DNA from: Fibrobacter sp.
GTDB taxonomy: Bacteria > Fibrobacterota > Fibrobacteria > Fibrobacterales > Fibrobacteraceae
Reading direction: 5' to 3'
DNA: 40,791 nt
Assembly (NCBI GenBank): GCA_012523035.1
Contig: JAAYJH010000059.1
Span: forward strand, 1 to 40,791
Shown: piece after piece, positions 26,534 to 33,571 of the stretch
Layout of the letters: every line of letters starts with the position of its first letter
Position numbering within the stretch: position 1 is the stretch's first letter
The notes under the pieces: model-generated
The model's database searches: none
Told to the model about the DNA's origin: nothing
What the model saw: the letters and a program-made list of their open reading frames with translations, nothing else
Position numbers and translations under genes: made by a program

Positions 26534-27271
26534 TTAACGACCAAACTCTTTTAAGTATTCTGGAGTGTGTTTTGCACCTGCTTTTCTCAACTCTTTGATT
26601 AAACGAGTATAACCTTCATTTTTTGCCCAATCTAATACAGAGTACCCTTGCTTGCATTTAATATTGATATCCACTCCTTTTGACATTAAATACATCATCG
26701 CATCATAATGCCCACCCTTGACTGTGAGATGGATGGGATAATAGCCGTCTGCACCACGATTTTCTAATGGAACTCCAGCCTCTCCAAGTATTTTTAAAGA
26801 TTCTGTAGCTCCAGTTTTAGCTGCGATAATCACGGCACTAGTAAAATTACTAAGTTCGACTCCTTCTGATTGGAGTTGAGATAGCAAGAGTTCCAAAACA
26901 TCGTTATAGCCCATAGCTACAGCATTATCCACCACAGACTCTCCTTTACTGTTTTTAACATTAGCTGTGGCACCTTTGGCAAACAAATAATTTAAAATGT
27001 CTATTTTTCGCTGATTGACTGCAATAGCAACCGCATTGTTTCCATTGGCATCTGGAGCGTCTATTTCAAAGGAAGCTTGCAAAAACATCGTCATTTTTGC
27101 CGTATCACTAGACACAACATAAGAAACAAATTGGTTTGGAGTAAAAGCTATTTTTTGCTTTGTAATCGCCTTTCGAACAGACTGTGGATTATCTGGATCC
27201 ATCTTGTCGTTACAAGCAATTAGAGATAATACTAAAAAAATAACCGGGAAGCTCAAGTAAAGTTTTTTCAT
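26534..27271 (-). CDS. Ankyrin-repeat lipoprotein
   Basis: A 245-residue lipoprotein (LSLIAC, Cys20). After a short linker it carries about five ankyrin repeats: NGNNAVAIAVNQRKIDILNY, KGESVVDNAVAMGYNDVLEL, a degenerate unit with SAVIIAAKTGATESLKIL, GYYPIHLTVKGGHYDAMMYL and GYSVLDWAKNEGYTRLIKEL. Such repeats bind proteins; periplasmic ankyrin proteins are known to act as inhibitors or chaperone-like partners, but no partner is shown here. GGAG lies eight bases before the ATG. It is transcribed toward the TonB operon yet has its own terminator, so it is likely independent of it. Confidence 0.85.
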   Translation of the reverse strand: MKKLYLSFPVIFLVLSLIACNDKMDPDNPQSVRKAITKQKIAFTPNQFVSYVVSSDTAKMTMFLQASFEIDAPDANGNNAVAIAVNQRKIDILNYLFAKGATANVKNSKGESVVDNAVAMGYNDVLELLLSQLQSEGVELSNFTSAVIIAAKTGATESLKILGEAGVPLENRGADGYYPIHLTVKGGHYDAMMYLMSKGVDINIKCKQGYSVLDWAKNEGYTRLIKELRKAGAKHTPEYLKEFGR

Positions 27272-27456
27272 TCATTTTCTCCAAATGGTTAAGTTAAAAA
27301 CACCTTCTATTACAAACTGAAGTAAAATTCTGTCTGTATATAAATTTTATAGTGATTCTATCAATATAGGTCATCCGTCTTTTAGATAAAGAGTAAAAAT
27401 ATGAACTAATTAAAATTCAGAAGACTCACCACCATATAAATTTAATTTTTAATTTT

Positions 27457-27537
27457 AGATTATTTCTTAAAAATGTGTTTTTTTATTTTTTTTACATGAA
27501 TTAACATTAAAACCTCCCTTTTTTTTAAAAATAATCT
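27457..27537. repeat. AT-rich inverted repeat upstream of a barrel gene
   Basis: The sequence TTAGATTATTT near 27455-27465 and its complement AAATAATCTAA at 27529-27539 form imperfect 17-base arms about 47 bases apart, just before the ATG at 27543. It could be a leader hairpin that masks the start, or a chance AT palindrome. Confidence 0.3.
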
Positions 27538-27542
27538 AATTT

Positions 27543-28319
27543 ATGAGAATGAAAAAGCATTTTACACTCATTTTCGTCTTTTTTGGTCTCTCGCTTTTTA
27601 CTCATGGCTTTGCAGCAGACTCTTCTATGGCTGCACCCCAACAAAGCAATTACATGCAATACGAAGAACGAGTCACTATTGGTTTATTTTTTGAAAACAC
27701 CTCTAAAAAGGCTTCAAAAATACAATCCGATTTCAAAATTATGGGTCGCCCTTATGATCTTGATATTAAAAACTCGGGAGTTTACGGCCTTACAGGAGTT
27801 TTACCCCTAAATAATTGGATTGGTTTATATGCACTGGGGGCTTATCAATATTGGGGAATTCATTATAAAGATAAAAACTTAAACAAGGCTTACCAAAATC
27901 TTGCAGAATTACAAAAAGAAGACTTATTTTGCCCTATTGACTCCTCTGATATTAAAGGTGTTTTAGATGCACACCATATTATATTTCAAGCTGGAATGGA
28001 AACTGGAATCCCTTTGTTTTCTAGCTACAATTATCAAACCATGCTTAAAATTTATTCTTTTTTAGGAATTACCGCGGGTCGTGTGTATTATCCCAATTCA
28101 GAGTTTATGAATTCTAACCTATGGGGAGGTTCATGGGGAGTGGGGCTAAGAGGAGCATTTTATAAAGTTTCTCTTTCTTCAGGTTTTCGATTTTCTTCTA
28201 TGTACTCTAGGACCCATTTTGAAGAGTTGACTACCAATGATCCAGATAACGATACTTTTATGCTAAATCCACATAACTTTGGTGAACTCTTTTTTAGCAT
28301 TCACTACGCACTATTCTAA
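27543..28319 (+). CDS. Predicted outer-membrane beta-barrel protein
   Basis: A 258-residue protein with a signal peptide (about to residue 25, THGFA) and many alternating amphipathic segments such as VTIGLFFENTSK, WIGLYALGAYQYWGI and WGVGLRGAFYKVSLSSGFRF. It ends in Phe (SIHYALF), as outer-membrane barrels do. I do not recognise a family. The second ATG (27549) could be the true start. The epimerase gene begins four bases after its stop, so the two probably form one transcript and may share a surface-polysaccharide role, which is only contextual. Confidence 0.6.
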   Translation: MRMKKHFTLIFVFFGLSLFTHGFAADSSMAAPQQSNYMQYEERVTIGLFFENTSKKASKIQSDFKIMGRPYDLDIKNSGVYGLTGVLPLNNWIGLYALGAYQYWGIHYKDKNLNKAYQNLAELQKEDLFCPIDSSDIKGVLDAHHIIFQAGMETGIPLFSSYNYQTMLKIYSFLGITAGRVYYPNSEFMNSNLWGGSWGVGLRGAFYKVSLSSGFRFSSMYSRTHFEELTTNDPDNDTFMLNPHNFGELFFSIHYALF

Positions 28320-28323
28320 ATAT

Positions 28324-29307
28324 ATGCCTTCTAAAATTTTAGTAACAGGAGCGGCAGGTTTTATTGGAAATGAAGTCTGTTTAACTCTTTTAGAACAAGG
28401 ACACTTTGTAGTCGGTATAGATAATATCAACGATTATTATGATATTTCTCTAAAAAATGACCGTCTCAAAAGATTGACACACTCTTCCTTTTTGTTTCAA
28501 AAATGTGACATCCAAGATAAAATTTCTCTGGAAAAGTTATTTGCTAAGCATCGTTTTGACAGAGTCATTCACATGGCAGCTCAAGCGGGCGTGCGTTACA
28601 GTCTTGAAAACCCTCAAGCCTATATCGACACAAATATTACAGGCTTTTTAAATATTTTAGAATGTGTTAAAAATTTTAAAGTACACCATACCGTTTATGC
28701 TTCTTCGTCTAGTGTTTATGGCAGGAATTCTTCTGTTCCTTTTAAAGTGACCGACACTACAGAAAAGCCATCTAGTTTATATGCTGCTACTAAAAAAACT
28801 AACGAATTAATGGCAGAAACTTACCATCATTTATATGGACTTAATTTAACCGGGCTTCGATTTTTTACAGTTTATGGCCCTTGGGGCAGACCCGACATGG
28901 CACCTTGTCTATTTGCCAAAGCCATTACAACGGGGCAAGCGATTCAAATTTTCAATAATGGAAATATGAAACGCGATTTCACTTATATCTCTGATATTGT
29001 CCAAGGGGTGGTACAAACAAGTTATGTAGGTAGTTTAAAGACCAGCCCAGAGCATTCAATATATAACATTGGGCACGGGACTCCTATAGATTTAATGCAC
29101 TTTATTGAATGTTTAGAAGATTATTTAGGAGAAAAGGCTATTAAAAATTATATGCCTATGCAAGCTGGGGATGTTGAAATTACTTGGGCAGATACTTCTG
29201 ATTTAGAAGCTGCTATAGCTTACAAACCAAAGGTAAGTGTAGAAGAAGGTGTTTCACATTTTGTAACCTGGTTCAAAAAATACTATTCAAAAAGCCCACA
29301 TTTTTAA
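28324..29307 (+). CDS. UDP-glucuronate 4-epimerase-like SDR
   Basis: A 327-residue extended short-chain dehydrogenase. The NAD motif is GAAGFIG (9-15), the catalytic pair is Tyr153 and Lys157 in YAATKK, and SSSSVYG gives the serine. The blocks DNINDYYDISLK after strand 2 and FTVYGPWGRPDMA are typical of the UDP-glucuronate 4-epimerase/CapI branch, which makes UDP-galacturonate for capsules, O-antigen or other surface glycans. The start at 28324 is chosen because residues before it lie within the preceding gene and do not match the family. The nearest related gene is the Wza-like exporter 3 kb away; there is no glycosyltransferase in the window. Confidence 0.85.
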   Translation: MPSKILVTGAAGFIGNEVCLTLLEQGHFVVGIDNINDYYDISLKNDRLKRLTHSSFLFQKCDIQDKISLEKLFAKHRFDRVIHMAAQAGVRYSLENPQAYIDTNITGFLNILECVKNFKVHHTVYASSSSVYGRNSSVPFKVTDTTEKPSSLYAATKKTNELMAETYHHLYGLNLTGLRFFTVYGPWGRPDMAPCLFAKAITTGQAIQIFNNGNMKRDFTYISDIVQGVVQTSYVGSLKTSPEHSIYNIGHGTPIDLMHFIECLEDYLGEKAIKNYMPMQAGDVEITWADTSDLEAAIAYKPKVSVEEGVSHFVTWFKKYYSKSPHF

Positions 29308-29348
29308 ATTTTTTAATCTCTTGTTGAACTTCATAAGAGTATTTTGAT

Positions 29349-31652
29349 TTAAAGTTCTGGTTTTTGAACCCTTAAGCGATCACCGGTTTTAATTTTGGTG
29401 TTTTCTAATCCATTCCACTGTTGTATTTCTGCAATTGAAATTTGATATCTACGAGCAATGTCCCAAAGAGATTCTCCTTGAAGGACTGTGTGATAAGAGA
29501 TTTGCTCTTTTGAAGATTTATCTTTTAATGGAGAAGTCGAGATAGCTTTTGAATGGGTATTGGATGAGGCTTTTAATTTTAGTTTTTCACCAGGAACAAT
29601 GCTTGTGCTCTCCCCTTTTTTATTCCAAGCTTGTAGATCAGAAACTGAAACCCCCATTTTTCTAGAGATAGCATATAAATTATCTCCTTTTTTTACTGTA
29701 TATACATCTGTTTTTGGAGGAGTCCACACTTTTGATTTAGCATCGGAGGGACTTTGCTTTAGTTTTTCTTTTTCTTTTGGAATGGTTATGGTATCAGCAA
29801 CTTGAAGCCGTTTGTGGAGTGCATCATTAGCTGTCATTAAAGTTTCTAAAGATACACCGTATTTTAGTGCAATACTATAATAAGTTTCACCCTCTAATAC
29901 AACATGATTTAAAGGAAGCTTTACTTTTTCTGTAGAAGACTCTTTGAGTTTTTCTACTATTTTTTCTTGAGGTGGAGCAAGGTATAAAGTATCTGCAAGT
30001 TTTAAACTTTCATAACTATTAAGGCTATTCCATGTTTTTAACTGTTCTATGGATACTCCATAGTGACGAGCAATAGAAGCTAAATTATCACCCAACTGCA
30101 CTATGTGTGTTTTTATTTTAGTTTTAGTTTTCGGTTTTGAGGCGGTTTTTGTTTTTACAGACACAGAAGGCAAGGGAATTAACAACTTTTGCCCCACACC
30201 CAACCTAGTGTTTTTCATGTTATTCGCTTTTTGGATGTTTTTCACAGATAAGCCATATTTTCTAGATATTAATCCTAAATTTTCACCTGACTTTACAGTA
30301 TGATAAAACCAACGAGAAAACTGAGATTTGTCCATTTCTTGATAAGCAACAGAAAAAACTTCTCGTGATCCTTTGGGTAAACGAAGAAGATATTGCGGCA
30401 AATCGGGAGGAGTAAAGGATTTTATTAATTCTGGATTAAGACTTCGTATAGAATCTTCAGAAACAGAAACCGTTTTAGCAATTAAGTCCAATGGAAGACA
30501 ATCAAAAACACTAATAGTGTCGAAACTATCCAGTTTTTGTTCAACTATAGTAAAATTGTAATTTTCTGGATAATGCCCAATCACCATAGCAGCCAAAATA
30601 CGAGGCACATAGTGCATGGTTTCTTTAGGTAATTTTAAGTCCCAAAAAGTGATGCTTTTTGTAGAGTCGTAATCAGGAAGGCTTCGCTTTTCTTTTAGCA
30701 GACGACGCACTCGCCCTTCTCCACAATTATATGCCGCCATTGCCAAAAGCCAATCATCAAATTCGTCGTGTAAACGAGTCAAGTAAGCTAAAGCGGCTTG
30801 CGTTGCAAGCTCTGGATTTCGACGCATGTCCACCCATGAATCCACATGGAGCCCATATCGTTTCCCTGTTTCTGGTATAAACTGCCATAAACCAGAAGCT
30901 TTGGCTCGACTGTATGCTTTTAATTTATAGCCCGATTCTACTAAAGGAAGATAGACTAAATCTACTGGCATTTTTTGTTCTTTTAATTTTGCTACAATTA
31001 AAGAATCATAAAGAGTTTTTCTGGATAAAGAAGACTCTGTAAAAAGAGGGACCGCTTTAGATAAATAAAGGATTTCCTTCATGACCCTTTCATTGAGTTC
31101 TAAGGGTAAAGAAAATTGAGATAAATCCAAAGTATCCAAAAAATTTTCTACCAAAACTAAATCAGTAGAATCAATCCCTGAATCGTCAAAATTTTCGTGT
31201 CCTTCTAAAGAAATCTCATTTTCTTGATAGAGTTTAACATCTTTTTTAAGTTTTTGAATATTGGGGTAGATTTCATCTAAAGCGTATAAGACTCTTACCG
31301 ACATTTCTCGACGATAGTTAAAATCCACTTCTTTATACTTGGTATAAGTAGTGTCTAATTTTTCTTCGACTAATGCTTTTAATGAGTTGTCTAAGTAATG
31401 CCTCGCTAACAACCACTCTTCGTTATCAATGGCTTGAAGTGCATATTGATAGTTGTCCCAAGAAAGACGATCTATCATAAATTCTGGTACAGTATCCTGT
31501 AAAGCTCTTTCTACAAAGGAAACTGTATCTACAAAAGAGCTAAATTTTTCTTGGTGATTGAAAGTTGCTTTCGGTTTAGAAGAACAACCTAAAAAAGACA
31601 GTGAAAAAAGACTTATAAAAATCCAAAAAAAACAATTGTTTTTTAAGTTCAC
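29349..31652 (-). CDS. mltD: Membrane-bound lytic murein transglycosylase D with five LysM domains
   Basis: A 767-residue lipoprotein (LSFLGC, Cys23). After ~200 residues of helical N-terminal region comes the SLT domain: catalytic Glu239 in YLPLVESGYK, SRAKASGLWQFIPETGKRYG, AALAYLTRLH and LAMAAYNCGEGRV. It cleaves peptidoglycan to anhydromuropeptides. Five LysM modules follow, starting at HTVKSGENL, HIVQLGDNL, HVVLEGETY, YTVKKGDNL and HTVLQGESL. E. coli MltD has two, so this is a long version. The start is a GTG in GTGA overlapping the stop of the acidic protein gene. It is the last gene of the four-gene minus unit beginning with the Wza-like gene. Confidence 0.93.
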   Translation of the reverse strand: MNLKNNCFFWIFISLFSLSFLGCSSKPKATFNHQEKFSSFVDTVSFVERALQDTVPEFMIDRLSWDNYQYALQAIDNEEWLLARHYLDNSLKALVEEKLDTTYTKYKEVDFNYRREMSVRVLYALDEIYPNIQKLKKDVKLYQENEISLEGHENFDDSGIDSTDLVLVENFLDTLDLSQFSLPLELNERVMKEILYLSKAVPLFTESSLSRKTLYDSLIVAKLKEQKMPVDLVYLPLVESGYKLKAYSRAKASGLWQFIPETGKRYGLHVDSWVDMRRNPELATQAALAYLTRLHDEFDDWLLAMAAYNCGEGRVRRLLKEKRSLPDYDSTKSITFWDLKLPKETMHYVPRILAAMVIGHYPENYNFTIVEQKLDSFDTISVFDCLPLDLIAKTVSVSEDSIRSLNPELIKSFTPPDLPQYLLRLPKGSREVFSVAYQEMDKSQFSRWFYHTVKSGENLGLISRKYGLSVKNIQKANNMKNTRLGVGQKLLIPLPSVSVKTKTASKPKTKTKIKTHIVQLGDNLASIARHYGVSIEQLKTWNSLNSYESLKLADTLYLAPPQEKIVEKLKESSTEKVKLPLNHVVLEGETYYSIALKYGVSLETLMTANDALHKRLQVADTITIPKEKEKLKQSPSDAKSKVWTPPKTDVYTVKKGDNLYAISRKMGVSVSDLQAWNKKGESTSIVPGEKLKLKASSNTHSKAISTSPLKDKSSKEQISYHTVLQGESLWDIARRYQISIAEIQQWNGLENTKIKTGDRLRVQKPEL

Positions 31653-31852
31653 TGATCGTAACCTAAATCTTCACCGTATTCCGACCAAAAATCTTCTCTG
31701 CTTTCTGAAGATGGACTATCGACGGGGTCTTGTTCTTCGTCTTCGTCATCAAATTCTTCATCCACTTCATCATCCTCTTCTTCTCCTTCGTAAGGAAGAG
31801 GAAAATCTAATGCATCATCATTTCTATTTGAAAAGTTATATTTTTTTTTCAT
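31649..31852 (-). CDS. Small highly acidic protein
   Basis: A 67-residue protein starting MKKKYNFSNRND and dominated by a central acidic run (EGEEEDDEVDEEF and following), then SESREDFWSEYGED. No signal or membrane segment is seen. It is probably disordered and cytoplasmic. AGAGG before the ATG at 31852 supports this start over a longer frame from 31891. It overlaps mltD by four bases and follows the small membrane protein gene by eight, so it is translated with them. No family is recognised; binding to metal ions or a basic partner is a guess. Confidence 0.7.
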   Translation of the reverse strand: MKKKYNFSNRNDDALDFPLPYEGEEEDDEVDEEFDDEDEEQDPVDSPSSESREDFWSEYGEDLGYDQ

Positions 31853-31860
31853 AAACACCT

Positions 31861-32079
31861 CTAATGAATAGTTTTTGCAATCCCAAACCAAATAATGAGA
31901 GATAACAAGATTGCAGCAATCATTTGAAGAATTAAAATAACCCTATTGAACCGATAAGCTTTTTGCTTTTTTCGATGCCAAAAAGGTAATTCTCGTTTAG
32001 TTGTTTTAAAAAGCCTCATTGGTGAAAATATATACAGTTTATAAAAATTACCAAGGGCTTTATTTAATTTTTCCATCAT
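31861..32079 (-). CDS. Small single-pass membrane protein
   Basis: A 72-residue basic protein (MMEKLNKALGNFYKLYIF, then KTTKRELPFWHRKKQKAYRF) with one C-terminal transmembrane helix, about residues 46-66 (VILILQMIAAILLSLIIW). The positive N-terminal half suggests it lies in the cytoplasm. It follows the Wza-like gene by about 70 bases and precedes the acidic protein gene by eight. No good ribosome site stands before either of the first two ATG codons. No family is recognised. Confidence 0.6.
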   Translation of the reverse strand: MMEKLNKALGNFYKLYIFSPMRLFKTTKRELPFWHRKKQKAYRFNRVILILQMIAAILLSLIIWFGIAKTIH

Positions 32080-32118
32080 TTAAGCGTACTAATAAAAAAG
32101 CACTTTTTTTACTCATTT

Positions 32119-32186
32119 ATCAACACCCATTATATCATCTTTTGCCACTTTAATCAACACCCATTATATCATCTTTTGCCACTTTA
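32119..32186. repeat. Perfect 34-base tandem duplication at the end of the Wza-like gene
   Basis: Positions 32119-32152 and 32153-32186 are identical. The right copy lies within the last codons of the minus-strand gene; the left copy lies beyond its stop. Since 34 is not a multiple of three, the junction itself creates the TAA stop at 32150-32152. Confidence 0.95.
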
Positions 32187-33295
32187 GCATGGTGAATGGA
32201 CATAGCACCGTAGTAGAATGTTTGGACGGTTGGTAAAATTTGAGAAATCAAACGATTCCAACGAGCAAGGCCTGTGGCATCTACAAAAATAATATCTCTG
32301 GGTTGAAGTTTAAAAGCATCTCCAAATATAAGAGCTAAAGGATTTTTTGAATTCAAGTGATATACATTTATAGAATTTGCTTCATTCGATCGGATCACAT
32401 ATATCCCTTTACTTTCTGCACTCATCACCTGCAGACCTCCAACCTCGGACAGAGCTTCGGATAAACTCATATTGCCATTTCGAATAGGTAAAGCTTGCTG
32501 CTTGTTCACTTCACCCAAAACAAAAACTTTGAACTCACTGTTTTCTGGCACACGAATCACATCTCCATTTTTAAGAATAACATCTGCTGGCCCTTTCGCA
32601 GCGGGATAGGAAACAGTTAAATCAATGGAATAAAGCTTTCCGTCTCGAACCAATTCTATGTATTTAGGGTTTCCCATTGCAGTCAAACCACCTGCTCTAT
32701 TCAACGCTTCTAAAAGAGAAACTGGAACATCAGACAAAGAAATAGTCCCAGGTTTTTGTACAGCCCCTTGAACATAAGCTTTTTGACTTTGACTAGTAAT
32801 TAAACGGACATCTATCTGAGGTGTATTTAAAACTTTTGAAAGTGAGTCTACAATTGTGTTTTTTAATTCAGAAATTGTTTTTCCTTCGACTGGAATTTGT
32901 CCTGTATACGGATAAAACATTTCTCCATTTTCATCGATCATTTGCCCTGTAGCGTTATCACTTCTGTATGAGCCCAAAGGAAGTGTAAGCTCTGGATGCT
33001 CCCAAACTGTGACCTGAACAATATCAAATTTACCTAACTTATAAGTTTCAGGTTTATAATCTAAAAGTTCTGGACTGATCAAACTGGAAGTGATTTCGTT
33101 TTGAGTCACTTTGACCAAAGACTTAGGACCGATACTTTGCAAGTGCACCTGTGCCCCTTTAAATGTCGCTAAGGTATCTACCTCACCTTCTTCACCCGAT
33201 GGTTGAGCTCCGAAAAACATACCAGGTGCTGCAAAACAGCCCGCCAAAAAAAGACTCACTATAAAAGAGAAACTAATTGTTGTTAACCGCTTCAA
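32150..33295 (-). CDS. Wza-like polysaccharide export lipoprotein (SLBB)
   Basis: A 381-residue lipoprotein (SLFLAGC, Cys20). The poly-export domain includes YKLGKFDIVQVTVWEHPEL and NGEMFYPYTGQIPVEGKTIS with NTPQIDVRLITSQSQKAYVQ. Two SLBB-type segments follow (GAVQKPGTISLSDVPVSLLE and LGEVNKQQALPIRNGNMSL), and the C-terminal DIIFVDATGLARWNRLISQI is the membrane-spanning helix of the Wza group. It should form the outer-membrane channel for capsule or exopolysaccharide. Co-polymerase (Wzc) and polymerase genes are absent. The TTG start is supported by AGGAG six bases upstream. Its last residues are affected by a 34-base tandem duplication: the original end was probably one Lys longer. Confidence 0.92.
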   Translation of the reverse strand: MKRLTTISFSFIVSLFLAGCFAAPGMFFGAQPSGEEGEVDTLATFKGAQVHLQSIGPKSLVKVTQNEITSSLISPELLDYKPETYKLGKFDIVQVTVWEHPELTLPLGSYRSDNATGQMIDENGEMFYPYTGQIPVEGKTISELKNTIVDSLSKVLNTPQIDVRLITSQSQKAYVQGAVQKPGTISLSDVPVSLLEALNRAGGLTAMGNPKYIELVRDGKLYSIDLTVSYPAAKGPADVILKNGDVIRVPENSEFKVFVLGEVNKQQALPIRNGNMSLSEALSEVGGLQVMSAESKGIYVIRSNEANSINVYHLNSKNPLALIFGDAFKLQPRDIIFVDATGLARWNRLISQILPTVQTFYYGAMSIHHAKVAKDDIMGVD

Positions 33296-33522
33296 AAAAA
33301 GCTCCTAATCTAAAACTCTGAAGGCATAAATATAATTATAAAAACTTTATTTTTGCTAGTATATTTAAAAAAATTGAAAATTACTCTTAAATTGTTTTTT
33401 CATGGAGTAAAAACAGATAAAAAACCTTAGTTTTAAGATAAATTTGGAATAAAAGGCAGATTTGAAATAATATTATCCCCTCACAATAAAAAAGTGTTAT
33501 ATTTTTAATATCATTTTGTTTT

Positions 33523-33536
33523 TTGATTTAAATCAC
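33523..33536 (+). promoter_or_regulatory. FNR/CRP-like palindrome before the OmpA gene
   Basis: TTGAT-TTAA-ATCAC matches nine of ten informative positions of the E. coli FNR box. It lies 35 bases before the ATG, so it would overlap or abut the promoter. AT-rich DNA makes chance matches common, and no regulator gene is in view. Confidence 0.25.
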
Positions 33537-33571
33537 AATAAAATGTAAAACCTATATTCAAGCGGGCTATT

